Assembly (NCBI RefSeq): GCF_014635665.1
Contig: NZ_BMDG01000011.1
Coordinates: 1 to 64,000, forward strand
From: Isoptericola cucumis
Lineage (GTDB): Bacteria > Actinomycetota > Actinomycetes > Actinomycetales > Cellulomonadaceae
Direction of reading: 5' to 3'
DNA length: 64,000 nt
The translations under genes and the position numbers were made by a program. The stretch's first letter is position 1; each line of letters begins with the position of its first letter. The notes under the pieces were generated by a model, which saw nothing but the letters and a program-made list of their open reading frames with translations, was not told the DNA's origin and did not search any database. Below, in pieces: positions 32,890 to 41,808 of this stretch.

Positions 32890-33984
32890 TCAGGAGGCCA
32901 GGCGGACGACCGCTCCCCCGGTGGCGACGGACTCCTGCGCCGCCGCCACGACCCGCAGCGTGCGCAGCCCGGTCCGTCCGTCGGGCCCGGGGGTGGCCCC
33001 GGTCCGCACGCAGTCCAGGAAGTGCTCGAGCATCAGGGCGTCGAGGTTCGCCCCGAAGCCGAGCCACGCCTGCTGCGTCCCGCCGGCGACGAGGCCGTCG
33101 ACGCGCGCCCCGAACGGGTCGATCTCGACCGTCCCGCCCGTTCCCACGACCTGCAGGGTGAGGCCGCCCCAGGTGGGGGCGCCGTCGGGCACGGACCAGG
33201 AGCAGTCGACGGTCACCTCGGCGCCGCCGGCGTACGTGATGCTGACCAGCCCGCCGGTCTCGGCCCGCACGCGCGGGTCGTCGCCGTGCAGCACCCGGTT
33301 GGTGACGGCCCGCACCGCGACGGCGTCCTCGCCCAGCAGGGCGTCGAGCAGGTCGGCCACGTGCACCACGTGGTCGGCGAGCGCCCCGCCGCCGGCCAGC
33401 TCGGGGTCGGTGAACCAGGCCCGCCCGGCGGGGACCTTGCCGTTGTTGGTGCCGGTGCCGCCGAGGACGGTGCCCAGCGCGCCGGCGTCCACGAGGCCGC
33501 GCAGAGTGGCGAACTCGGGGCTGAACCGCACCGGGTACGCGGTCATGAGCTGCACCCCGGCCGCGTCGCAGGCCGCGATCATCGCCTCGGCGTCGTCGAC
33601 CCGCGTGGCGAGCGGCTTCTCGCACAGGACGTGCGCGCCCGCCTCCGCGGCGGCGAGGACGACGTCGCGGTGCCGGGCGTTCTCCGAGCAGACGATCACC
33701 ACGTCGGGACCCCAGGCGAACGCCTCGGCGTAGGTGTCGACGTACGGGGCCCCGAGCTGCTCGGCGAACGGGCGCCCGCGCACCTCGTCGGCGGGGGACG
33801 TCGCGGCGTCGGGGTCCGCGGTGATCAGCTCGACGTCGGGGCGGTCGCGCAGGAGCCTGACGTACGACGCCGCGTGCACGTGCGCGAACGACAGGACGGC
33901 GACCCGCAGGGGGGCCTCGTCGGGCGTGGCGTCGGGCGTGGCGTCGGCGGACGGGACCACCGCCGGCTGGGTGGTGCTGTTCAT
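32890..33984 (-). CDS. Gfo/Idh/MocA-family oxidoreductase (last gene of sugar operon)
   Basis: A 364-residue NAD(P)-dependent oxidoreductase. After about 20 disordered residues, the Rossmann half runs from RVAVLSFAHVHAASYV to HVLCEKPLATRVDDAE, with the typical EKP catalytic lysine. The substrate-binding half includes GGGALADHVVHVADLL. The dinucleotide motif is unusual: the GxGxxG loop is replaced by SFAHVH, a variant seen in some family members. Enzymes of this family oxidise or isomerise sugars and inositols. Its start overlaps the upstream oxidoreductase stop by four bases, so both belong to one six-gene operon. The substrate is unknown. Confidence 0.9.
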   Translation of the reverse strand: MNSTTQPAVVPSADATPDATPDEAPLRVAVLSFAHVHAASYVRLLRDRPDVELITADPDAATSPADEVRGRPFAEQLGAPYVDTYAEAFAWGPDVVIVCSENARHRDVVLAAAEAGAHVLCEKPLATRVDDAEAMIAACDAAGVQLMTAYPVRFSPEFATLRGLVDAGALGTVLGGTGTNNGKVPAGRAWFTDPELAGGGALADHVVHVADLLDALLGEDAVAVRAVTNRVLHGDDPRVRAETGGLVSITYAGGAEVTVDCSWSVPDGAPTWGGLTLQVVGTGGTVEIDPFGARVDGLVAGGTQQAWLGFGANLDALMLEHFLDCVRTGATPGPDGRTGLRTLRVVAAAQESVATGGAVVRLAS

Positions 33985-35108
33985 GCTCGGCTCCCGGTGG
34001 TCGCGAGGTCGGCGGCGTCTGCGTCGAGGGGTGCTCCCCCGAGCTCGCGCACGCGTGCGGCGGTGTCCAGCGCGACCGGCGCCCCGGACGCGATCGAGGC
34101 GAGGGCCGCCTCGGCGATCTCGACGGCGACCACGCCGTCGACGGCGCTCACGCGCGGGTGGCGCGGGTGGTCCGGGGTGAGCGCCCCCGGCGAGGCCGCG
34201 AACGCGGTCGCGAACTCGCGGATCTCCGTGAGGTACGGGCTCTCCCCCGCCGCCGGGGCCGGCCGGTCCTGCCCGCCCGCGGGCACGGGCGGCAGGTCCG
34301 TGCGCACGCCCCCCGCGCCGGCGGAGTCGAAGCGCAGCACGCCGTCGTCGCCGGCGACGTGGAACGAGGTCCGGAACGTCGTGTGGGGCGCGCCCCACAG
34401 CCCCCGGACGTGGGTGATCGCCCCGCCCGCGTGGGTGAGCACGACGTGGGCGAGCGTGTGCGGCAGGCCGCCGTCCTCGACGTCCCGCCGGGTGGCGTGC
34501 ACGGCCGTGACCTCGCCCGCGACCCACCGGGCGATGTCGAGGTCGTGGATCATGAGGTCCATCACGACGCCGCCGGACTGCCCGTCGTCGGCGAACCACG
34601 GCGACCAGGTGGGGAACATCCCGCCGCGGGCGAAGCGCAGCACGGCGGGCGTGCCGACGTCCCCCGCACGCACGGCGGCGCGCATCAGGGCGTACTCGGG
34701 GAAGAACCGCACCACGTGCCCCGGGTAGAGCTGGCGGTCGGCCGCCCGGGCGGCGTCGAGCAGCGCGGCGCCCTCCGCCCCGGTCCGGGCGATCGGCTTC
34801 TCGCACAGCACGTGCCGGCCGGCCGCGAGCGCCGCGGTCGCGACGTCCAGGTGCGTGGAGGTGGGCGTGACGACGTCCACGACGTCGACCACGTCGAGCA
34901 GCTCCTCCAGGGAGCCGGCCACCCGGGCGCCGTGCGCGGCGGCGAGGTCGGCCGCGCCGTCGTGCGAGTGGACGACGAGGTCGACGCCGAGCGCGCGCCA
35001 CGCAGGGGCGTGCGCCTTCGCGATGCCGCCCGCGCCGACGAGGCCGACCTTCAGTGCCGACGGTGCCGGTGGTGCTGAGCGTGCTGGTGTTGCTGGCCGT
35101 GCAGACAT
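33981..35108 (-). CDS. Gfo/Idh/MocA-family oxidoreductase
   Basis: A 375-residue oxidoreductase from ATG 35108. The Rossmann motif is the standard VGLVGAGGIAKAHAPAW, and the catalytic EKPIAR follows. The second domain has GGVVMDLMIHDLDIARWVAGE with the conserved D...H...D pattern of inositol and sugar dehydrogenases. It stands eight bases after the permease gene stop and overlaps the next oxidoreductase. Two such enzymes in tandem often perform successive redox steps on one imported sugar. Confidence 0.92.
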   Translation of the reverse strand: MSARPATPARSAPPAPSALKVGLVGAGGIAKAHAPAWRALGVDLVVHSHDGAADLAAAHGARVAGSLEELLDVVDVVDVVTPTSTHLDVATAALAAGRHVLCEKPIARTGAEGAALLDAARAADRQLYPGHVVRFFPEYALMRAAVRAGDVGTPAVLRFARGGMFPTWSPWFADDGQSGGVVMDLMIHDLDIARWVAGEVTAVHATRRDVEDGGLPHTLAHVVLTHAGGAITHVRGLWGAPHTTFRTSFHVAGDDGVLRFDSAGAGGVRTDLPPVPAGGQDRPAPAAGESPYLTEIREFATAFAASPGALTPDHPRHPRVSAVDGVVAVEIAEAALASIASGAPVALDTAARVRELGGAPLDADAADLATTGSRA

Positions 35109-35116
35109 GGGGCTCC

Positions 35117-36043
35117 CTACTTGAGTCCGGAGTGGGCGAGGCCTTCGATCACCCGGCGCTGCATGACGACGAACAGCAGCAGGATGGGGGCCATGGCGAG
35201 GGCGCTGGCCGCCATCATCACGGGGTAGTCGGTGGCGGTGCGGCCCGCGAAGGTCGCGATGCCGGCCGCCAGCGGCATGCTCTCGGCGCGGGTCGAGACG
35301 ACGAGCGGCCACAGCAGGTCGTTCCACGACCACAGCACCGTGATGATGGTGAGCGCGCCGAGGCTGGGCCCGGCGAGCGGCAGCATGATGCGCCAGAACA
35401 CCTGGAAGGGGTTGGCGCCGTCGAGCCGCGCCGCCTCCTCCAGCGAGTCGGGCACGCCCTTGAAGAACTGCATCATGAGGAACGTGCCGAAGGCGCTGAA
35501 GACGCCGGGCGCCGCGATGCCGGCGACGGTGTTGAGCCAGCCGAGGCCGTTGATGATCTGGTACTGCGGGATGAGGTAGACCTGCGGCGGCACCATGAGG
35601 ATGGACAGCACCAGGGCGAGCAGCACCCCGCGCAGCGGGAACCGCATGCGCGCGAACGCGTACCCCGCCATCGAGCACAGCACGAGCTGGCCGACGGTGC
35701 GGATGACGGTGATCGACACCGACACCCAGAACTCCTGCAGGAACGGCAGCTTGGAGAAGACCTCCGCGTAGTTGCCCCACTGCAGCTCCCCCGGCCAGAA
35801 GGTGGGGGGCACGCTCATCACCTGGGCGTTCGTGGACAGCGACGTGAGCAGCTGCCACACGAACGGGAAGACCATCACCACGCCGCCGGCGGCCAGGAAC
35901 AGGTGCGCCCAGCCGTTGGGCGCGTGGCGTGCGCTGCGCCGGCGGCGGGCCGGCGGTGCCGGGCGGGCGGACGCGCGGGCGCCGGCGCGCGGCGGGGCGG
36001 TCGGGGCCGCCGCGGTCGCGGCCGCGGACGATGCCTCAGGCAT
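35117..36043 (-). CDS. Carbohydrate ABC transporter permease (MalG-type)
   Basis: A 308-residue inner-membrane permease with six hydrophobic segments. A disordered Ala/Arg-rich N-terminus of about 40 residues precedes the first segment (LFLAAGGVVMVFPFVW). The EAA loop that contacts the ATPase reads SLEEAARLDGANPFQVFWRIMLPL. It overlaps the other permease gene by eight bases. No ATPase gene is in the operon, so a shared MsiK-type ATPase elsewhere probably powers it, as is common for actinobacterial sugar importers. Confidence 0.95.
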   Translation of the reverse strand: MPEASSAAATAAAPTAPPRAGARASARPAPPARRRRSARHAPNGWAHLFLAAGGVVMVFPFVWQLLTSLSTNAQVMSVPPTFWPGELQWGNYAEVFSKLPFLQEFWVSVSITVIRTVGQLVLCSMAGYAFARMRFPLRGVLLALVLSILMVPPQVYLIPQYQIINGLGWLNTVAGIAAPGVFSAFGTFLMMQFFKGVPDSLEEAARLDGANPFQVFWRIMLPLAGPSLGALTIITVLWSWNDLLWPLVVSTRAESMPLAAGIATFAGRTATDYPVMMAASALAMAPILLLFVVMQRRVIEGLAHSGLK

Positions 36044-36938
36044 AGGTGACCCACCTCTTCTGCATGCGGAACTGGAGCAGCGTGACGGCGCCGACGATCA
36101 GCAGGATCACCATCGCGATGGCGGCGGCGAAGCCCTTGTCGTTCCTCAGGAACGCCTCGTTGTAGAAGAGGTAGACGAGGGACTGCGTCTGCTGGATCGC
36201 GGGGTTGCCCTGGCCCATGAGGGCGTACAGCAGGTCGAAGAGCTGGAACCCGTTGATCACCGTGATGACGCTGACGAAGAAGACGCTGGGCGTCAGCAGC
36301 GGCACGGTGACCGACCGGAACTGCCGCCAGGCGGTCGCGCCGTCGAGGGACGACGCCTCGTACAGCTCGGGCGGGATCGTCTTCAGCCCGGCGGACAGGA
36401 TGATGATGGCGAACCCGAGCGACGTCCACAGGCCGACGATCGACACGGCGACCAGTGCGAAGCCGGGCGTCGACGTCCACGCCGGCCCGTCGATCCCCAC
36501 CAGGGCCAGCGCCCAGTTGAGGATGCCGAAGTCGCCGTTGTAGATGAGGCGCCAGACCATCGCGACCGCCGTCGGCATCGCCACGTACGGCATGAAGTAC
36601 AGCACCCGGTAGAACCCGGAGAACCGCAGCCCGGGCCGGCTGAGCAGGCTCGCGACGAACATCGCGATCGGGATGCCGAGCAGCACGATGGCGGTGTAGA
36701 CGAGCGTGTTGACCACCGCCGTCCCGAGGTCCGGCTCGTCGGCCAGGCGCCGGTAGTTCTCCGTGCCCACCCAGGTCTGGCCGCCGAACGCCCCCCACTC
36801 GGTGAAGCTGAAGTAGCCGGTCTGGACGATCGGCCACAGGTAGAACAGCACGACGCCGAACATCGTCGGCAGCACGAACAGCAGCGGCCACCAGCCGTCG
36901 TGCCCGCGCCGGGCGCGCGTCGGTGCGGTGGCGCTCAT
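36036..36938 (-). CDS. Carbohydrate ABC transporter permease (MalF-type)
   Basis: A 300-residue permease from ATG 36938, whose start overlaps the binding-protein stop by four bases. Membrane segments begin at WWPLLFVLPTMFGVVLFYLWP. The EAA loop is IPPELYEASSLDGATAWRQF. It pairs with the MalG-type permease to form the channel of a CUT1-family sugar importer. A longer frame reaches into the binding-protein gene but is a shadow. Confidence 0.95.
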   Translation of the reverse strand: MSATAPTRARRGHDGWWPLLFVLPTMFGVVLFYLWPIVQTGYFSFTEWGAFGGQTWVGTENYRRLADEPDLGTAVVNTLVYTAIVLLGIPIAMFVASLLSRPGLRFSGFYRVLYFMPYVAMPTAVAMVWRLIYNGDFGILNWALALVGIDGPAWTSTPGFALVAVSIVGLWTSLGFAIIILSAGLKTIPPELYEASSLDGATAWRQFRSVTVPLLTPSVFFVSVITVINGFQLFDLLYALMGQGNPAIQQTQSLVYLFYNEAFLRNDKGFAAAIAMVILLIVGAVTLLQFRMQKRWVTYA

Positions 36939-38236
36939 TCCTTCGCCAGCTCCTCGTCCATGGCGGTGGCGAGCTCCTTCGCGACCTCCTCCACGGGCCG
37001 CTCGCCGGAGAACGCCTGCGGCAGCAGCTCGTTCTCGAGGGCGTTCCACGCCGCGGTGTTCTTGGAGATCGGGTACGGGAACGCCATCTCGTCGGCCGAC
37101 TCGAGGAAGACCTCGATGCCGAAGCTCGGCACGGAGTCGACGAACGCCTCCTGCGTGCCGTCGTAGGCGGGGTTCGCCACGCCCATCTCCGCCTGCGTGC
37201 GCTGCGCCTCCTCCGAGCCGAGGTAGGACAGGAACGCGTTGGCGGCCGCCTGGTTCTCGCTGTCCGCGGCGACGACGTTCGCCACGCCGTGGATCACGGT
37301 CGCCCGCTGCTCGGGACCCTTCGGCAGGCGCACGATCCCGAAGTCGTCCTTGTGCTTGGAGTCCTTCATCTCGGCGACCGACCAGTTGCCGGACGTGAAC
37401 ATGGCGGCCTTGCCGGAGTTGAACCAGATGTTCGGCTTCGTGTCGGACAGCTGCTGCAGGCTCGGGGACGCACCGCTCTCGACGAGGTCGGCCCAGAACT
37501 GCAGGCCCTCGATCGACTCCGGCTCGTCGTAGCCCGACGTGGTGCCGTCGTCGGAGATCATGAAGCCGCCGGCCTGCAGGATCGTGTCGTAGTAGCTGCT
37601 CTGCCCGGCGCTGTTCAGCTCGGTCACGACGCCGTAGACGCCCTTGTCGGACAGCTTGTCCGAGATCGTGTTCGCGGCCTCGCTGAAGTCGTCCCACGTC
37701 CACTCGTCGGTGGGCACGTCGACGCCGGCGTCGGCGAAGAGCGCCTTGTTGTACCAGAGCGCGACGGTGTCGAAGTCCTTGGGGACGCCGTACTGCTCTT
37801 CCTCGAACGTGTACAGCTCGTTCAGCGCGTCGGGGTACTTGGACGGGTCGAGGTCACCGCTGTCCACGAGCCCCGTGACCGGCTGGAGCAGGTCGTTCGC
37901 GGCGTACAGCTGCACGTTCGGGCCGTTCATCCAGAACACGTCGGGGAGGGTCTTCGACTCGCCCTGGGTCTGCAGCTTCGTGAAGTACTGCTGGTAGGGC
38001 GTCAGGTCCACCGTGACCTTGATGTTCGGGTACTTCTTGTTGAAGTCCTTGATGTTCTGGTCGATCGCGGGCTTCTGGTTCTCGTCCCAGATGGCGTAGG
38101 TGATCTCGGCCTGGGCGTCGGTGGCCGCGACGGTCGCGCTGTCGCCGGCGTCGTCGCCGCCGCCCGAGCACGCCGTGAGCGCGAGTGCCACTGCGGCGAC
38201 GCCCGCCAGGGACGCGCTGCGCATGAGGTGCTTCAT
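36935..38236 (-). CDS. Sugar-binding lipoprotein of an ABC importer
   Basis: A 433-residue extracellular solute-binding protein (family 1). The signal peptide ends in the lipobox LTAC (Cys near residue 23), so it is anchored to the outer face of the membrane. The mature part opens with AEITYAIWDENQKPAIDQNI and contains DVFWMNGPNVQLYAANDLL, FTSGNWSVAEMKDSKH and other landmarks of oligosaccharide-binding proteins. The sugar is unknown. It is the second gene of the operon, 31 bases after the regulator-oxidoreductase fusion. Confidence 0.95.
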   Translation of the reverse strand: MKHLMRSASLAGVAAVALALTACSGGGDDAGDSATVAATDAQAEITYAIWDENQKPAIDQNIKDFNKKYPNIKVTVDLTPYQQYFTKLQTQGESKTLPDVFWMNGPNVQLYAANDLLQPVTGLVDSGDLDPSKYPDALNELYTFEEEQYGVPKDFDTVALWYNKALFADAGVDVPTDEWTWDDFSEAANTISDKLSDKGVYGVVTELNSAGQSSYYDTILQAGGFMISDDGTTSGYDEPESIEGLQFWADLVESGASPSLQQLSDTKPNIWFNSGKAAMFTSGNWSVAEMKDSKHKDDFGIVRLPKGPEQRATVIHGVANVVAADSENQAAANAFLSYLGSEEAQRTQAEMGVANPAYDGTQEAFVDSVPSFGIEVFLESADEMAFPYPISKNTAAWNALENELLPQAFSGERPVEEVAKELATAMDEELAKE

Positions 38237-38267
38237 CAGTGGTGCTCCTCCGGTAGGGATCGGTACC

Positions 38268-40796
38268 TCAGTCCCCGGGCTTCCGTGCCGCGGGGTCGAC
38301 GACGTCGTCGAAGTGGGCCGCGACCTCGGGGGTCACGGGGTGGACACGCTGCGGCGCCGAGCCGGCCCGCAGCGAGACGGTGGCGGCGATGCCGGTCGCG
38401 ACGGCGTCGCGGGCCATCACCGGCGAGGTGGTGATCGGCGTGCCGTCGGCCACGAACCGCAGGAACTCGTCCACGGTCAGCCGGTCGGCGTCGTGGTGGC
38501 CCGGGCCGCCCGCGGCGATCGGGTACTCGACGTCGCCGCGCTCGGAGAAGCCCGTGCGGCGGTTCCACACCCGCACCGAGCCGCCGTCGCCGTCGCCGAA
38601 GTTCTCCAGCCGGCCGCGCGTGCCGATCACGGTGTAGTTGCGCCAGTAGTCGGGCGTGAAGTGGCACTGCTCGTAGCTGGCGAGCACGCCGTTGCCGAGC
38701 CGCATGAGCATCATCGACGTGTCCTCGACGTCGACGACGGGGTGCAGGCCCCGCTGCTCCAGCGGCGGCCAGTTGTCGTAGGAGAACCAGTCGGTCATGA
38801 GCTGGCCGGTGCGGTCCTCGCGGTCGGTGACGCGGCCGTACACCTGCAGGTCGCCCATGCCGACGACGTCCCGCGTCGTGGAGCCGGCGAGCCAGTGGAT
38901 GACGTCGATGTCGTGCACGGCCTTCTGCAGCAGCAGCCCCGTGCTGCGGGCGCGGTCGGCGTGCCAGTCCTTGAAGTAGTAGTCGCCGCCGTTGCCGACG
39001 AAGTGCCGGACCCACACGGCCTGCACGTCGCCGATCTCGCCGCGCGCGATGACGTCGCGCATGGTGCGCACCACCGCCATGTGTCGCATGTTGTGGCCGA
39101 CGTACAGCTTTGTCCCGGTCGCGGCGGCGGCGTCGAGCACCCGGTCGCAGTCCTCGGTGGTCGTGGCGAGCGGCTTCTCGAGGTAGACGGCGACGCCCGC
39201 GCGCAGCAGGTCCTCGGCGATGTCGGCGTGCGTGTCGTCGGGGGTGCACACGAACGCGGCGTCCAGGGTGCGGCCGTGCGCGTCGGGCACCAGCAGGTCG
39301 CGGTGGTCGGTGGTGAACGCCGCCCCCGGCCCGAAGAGCTCGTGCGCCCGGTCCTTGCCCGCCGGGTCGACGTCGACGGCGCGGACGACGTGCGCGGGCA
39401 CGCCGGTGCGGCCCGCCCACTGCGCCATCCGGGCGCGTGCGCCGACGCCCACCACCGCGACGCGCAGCGGCTCGCGCACCTGGACGGTCTGCACCGGTGC
39501 CGCGGCGGCCTGCTCCTGGGAGACGGCCGTGCCGGCGTCCTCGTCGGGCGCCGCGGCCGTGCCGGACCCCGCCGCGGCGGGGCCCTGGGCCCGCGCGGCG
39601 TCGGCGAGCGCCTGCGCCAACGACGTGGCGGGGTCGGCGGCCCGCAACGAGGGGGCGCCGATCTCCGCGCTGCCGAAGACCGCCTCGGACCCCACCTCGA
39701 GCGCGCGCACGAGCGCGCCGAGCGCTGCGCCGTCGGACGCGAACGCCGAGGTCACGAGAGGTGCCGCGGCGCGCGGGTGCACGATGCGGTCGACCTCGGC
39801 CTGCAGCGGCGCCCGCAGCACGTCGCCGGCGCGGGACAGCCCGCCGCCCAGGACGACGCACTCCGGGTCGACCACCATGGCGAGCGTCGCGACGCCGGGG
39901 GCCACGCGGCGCACGTACTGCTGCAGCAGGGCGAGGGCCGCGCCGTCGCCCTCGCGCGCCCGCAGCGCGACCTGCTCGGCCCCGCCCGCCTGCTCGATCT
40001 CGCCGAGCAGGCTGCCCTCGCACCAGCCGTCCCAGCCGGTCCACGAGAAGTCGCCGACCTCGCCCGCGGCGAACCGGTTGCCGCGGTAGACCCGGCCGCC
40101 GAGCACGAGTGCCGCGCCGATCCGGTAGCCGAGCTGGACCAGGACGACGTCGTCGGCGAGCCGGGCCGCGCCGAGCGCGTGCTCGGCCAGCGCCGCCATG
40201 TTGATGTCGTTCTCGACGACGACCGGGTGGTCGCCGCCGGTGGACAGCCGCGCGGAGAGGTTCACCCCGGTCCAGTCGGCGATGGGCAGCGACAGCCGCA
40301 CCCGCTCGCCGTCGACGATGCCGGGCACCGCCGCGGCGACGGCGGCCAGGCGCGAGCGCGGCGCGTCGACGCGGTCGAGCAGGTCGCGCTGGACGGACCG
40401 CGCGATCTCCAGCCGGTCGACGCCGTCGAGCGGCTCGTCCACCGTGCGCCGGACCACCGACAGGACGCGGCCGGCCAGGTCGGCGATCATCCCCGTCACG
40501 GAGTGGACACCCAGGTCCAGCCCGACGACGTAGCGCGCGTCGGCCGCGAACGCGTAGTGCCGGGCGGGCCGGCCGAGCGTCCCCGCCTCGGCGCCGGGCA
40601 CCTCGCGCGCCAGCCCCTGCTCGACGAGCTCGGAGACGATCGACTCGACGGTCGGGCGGGACAGGCCGGTGTCCTTCGCGAGCGCGGTGAGCGTCGTGGC
40701 GGAGGTCCCGCGCAGCACCTCGACGCAGCTGAGGGTGTTGCGCCGGCGCACGTCCGCGACGTGCCGGTCTGACGCTCCCTGCGCGTGGCGGACCAT
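38268..40796 (-). CDS. ROK-type regulator fused to a Gfo/Idh/MocA oxidoreductase
   Basis: An 842-residue fusion from ATG 40796 with AGGAGG upstream. Residues 1-85 are a MarR-like winged helix (ATTLTALAKDTGLSRPTVESIVSEL). Residues 85-390 are a ROK sugar-kinase-like domain with VGLDLGVHSVTG and the sugar-contact VENDINMAAL. The zinc motif of ROK proteins (ExGH then CxCGxxGC) is gone, replaced by GEVGDFSWTGWDGWC, so this half is probably a sensor without kinase activity. After an Ala-rich linker comes a full oxidoreductase (about 450-830) with VAVVGVGARARMAQW, YLEKPLATT and a DIDVIHWL helix. It starts the sugar operon, so it is likely a repressor that also acts on the sugar. Confidence 0.93.
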   Translation of the reverse strand: MVRHAQGASDRHVADVRRRNTLSCVEVLRGTSATTLTALAKDTGLSRPTVESIVSELVEQGLAREVPGAEAGTLGRPARHYAFAADARYVVGLDLGVHSVTGMIADLAGRVLSVVRRTVDEPLDGVDRLEIARSVQRDLLDRVDAPRSRLAAVAAAVPGIVDGERVRLSLPIADWTGVNLSARLSTGGDHPVVVENDINMAALAEHALGAARLADDVVLVQLGYRIGAALVLGGRVYRGNRFAAGEVGDFSWTGWDGWCEGSLLGEIEQAGGAEQVALRAREGDGAALALLQQYVRRVAPGVATLAMVVDPECVVLGGGLSRAGDVLRAPLQAEVDRIVHPRAAAPLVTSAFASDGAALGALVRALEVGSEAVFGSAEIGAPSLRAADPATSLAQALADAARAQGPAAAGSGTAAAPDEDAGTAVSQEQAAAAPVQTVQVREPLRVAVVGVGARARMAQWAGRTGVPAHVVRAVDVDPAGKDRAHELFGPGAAFTTDHRDLLVPDAHGRTLDAAFVCTPDDTHADIAEDLLRAGVAVYLEKPLATTTEDCDRVLDAAAATGTKLYVGHNMRHMAVVRTMRDVIARGEIGDVQAVWVRHFVGNGGDYYFKDWHADRARSTGLLLQKAVHDIDVIHWLAGSTTRDVVGMGDLQVYGRVTDREDRTGQLMTDWFSYDNWPPLEQRGLHPVVDVEDTSMMLMRLGNGVLASYEQCHFTPDYWRNYTVIGTRGRLENFGDGDGGSVRVWNRRTGFSERGDVEYPIAAGGPGHHDADRLTVDEFLRFVADGTPITTSPVMARDAVATGIAATVSLRAGSAPQRVHPVTPEVAAHFDDVVDPAARKPGD

Positions 40797-40822
40797 GCGT
40801 CCCTCCTGTCGGTGCCGAGACG

Positions 40823-40870
40823 CGATGTGTTCTGGGGCACATCGTCGTGCGACTTCTGGAAGGTACCTTC
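40823..40870. promoter_or_regulatory. Two dyad operator candidates before the ROK-fusion operon
   Basis: CGATGTG (40823-40829) and CACATCG (40838-40844) form an 8-base-spaced inverted repeat, and GAAGGTACCTTC (40859-40870) is a perfect palindrome. Both lie 27 to 74 bases before the ATG of the regulator fusion, where an autorepressor would bind. Confidence 0.55.
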
Positions 40871-40943
40871 ATAAATGGAGCGCCACAAGCCCCGAACCGG
40901 AAAATGATGCGTTCGACGATTAAGCAGGCGGACTTCGGAACCC

Positions 40944-41798
40944 TCAGGTGCGGGCGAAGACCCCCACCGCGTCCCACGCGACCCAGCCGCCGTCGGCCAC
41001 GACGAGCTCGATCTCGTTCGCCCCCTGCCGCAGCCGCGCCGCCGGGACGGCGAGCTCGTGGTACGACCGCACCAGCGCCGTCCCCGGCACGGTGGCGTCG
41101 CCGTCGCGCGAGCCGCGCGTGCCGCCGGGCGGGAGGTCGACGTCGGCCAGCGCCGCGCCGCCGACCGAGACCCGCAGGGTCCCGCCCAGCCGGGTGGTGT
41201 CGACGAGCCAGACGGCGAGGTCGTGGTCCCCGGCGGGCGCCTCGGCGAGGTCGAACCGCCAGCGCGCGGTGTACGCCCGCCGTCCCGCCCACGCGTCGCC
41301 CGGTCCGGGCAGCAGGTACGGCCAGGCGGCCGCGGGCGTGTCGGTGCCCTGGACGTACTCGACGACGGCGTCCGGGTACGCCGCGGGGATCTGCGCGTAC
41401 CCCGACGGGGCGAAGCGGTGCTCGAGGGTGCGGCCGTCGAACTCCCCGATCGTCGCGACGGGGCGGCCGGTCGCCACGACCGACGCGCTCGAGCTCGCGA
41501 CGAGCGGTTCGCTCGCCCGGCCGGTCCGGCCGGCGTCGGACACCGCGAGCACGCGGTACGTCCACGTCTCCCCCCGCGGGTCGACGTGGTGCACGAGCTG
41601 CGGATACACGGTCTTGGCGACGAGGTTCCCGGGGCCGGGCTCGAAGCGGCCCTGCGAGCCGGGCACCGCGTGCACCCGGTAGTGGTCGATGAGCGGGTCG
41701 AAGCCGAGCGAGCGCCACCTCAGCGCGGTGCGGGCGATCGCGGGCTCGGCGGCGAGCCCGGTGACCAGGGCGGGACGGGGCGAGGGGCGGACGGGCAC
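40944..41798 (-). CDS. Fibronectin-III plus rhamnogalacturonan-lyase-like carbohydrate-binding protein
   Basis: A 284-residue protein from GTG 41798 with GAAGGAG upstream. Residues 15-115 form a fibronectin type III-like module (TALRWRSLGFDPLIDHYRVH, WTYRVLAVSDAGRTG). The rest resembles the C-terminal jelly-roll of family 4 rhamnogalacturonan lyases (IGEFDGRTLEHRF, AAWPYLLPGPGDAWAGRR, LRQGANEIELVV, GWVAWDAVGVF). There is no catalytic domain and no signal peptide, so the role is unclear. Its start overlaps the stretch right after phoD (10 bases), so they are co-transcribed. I infer sugar or polymer binding from the fold only. Confidence 0.6.
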   Translation of the reverse strand: MPVRPSPRPALVTGLAAEPAIARTALRWRSLGFDPLIDHYRVHAVPGSQGRFEPGPGNLVAKTVYPQLVHHVDPRGETWTYRVLAVSDAGRTGRASEPLVASSSASVVATGRPVATIGEFDGRTLEHRFAPSGYAQIPAAYPDAVVEYVQGTDTPAAAWPYLLPGPGDAWAGRRAYTARWRFDLAEAPAGDHDLAVWLVDTTRLGGTLRVSVGGAALADVDLPPGGTRGSRDGDATVPGTALVRSYHELAVPAARLRQGANEIELVVADGGWVAWDAVGVFART

Positions 41799-41808
41799 GG
41801 TGACTCCT

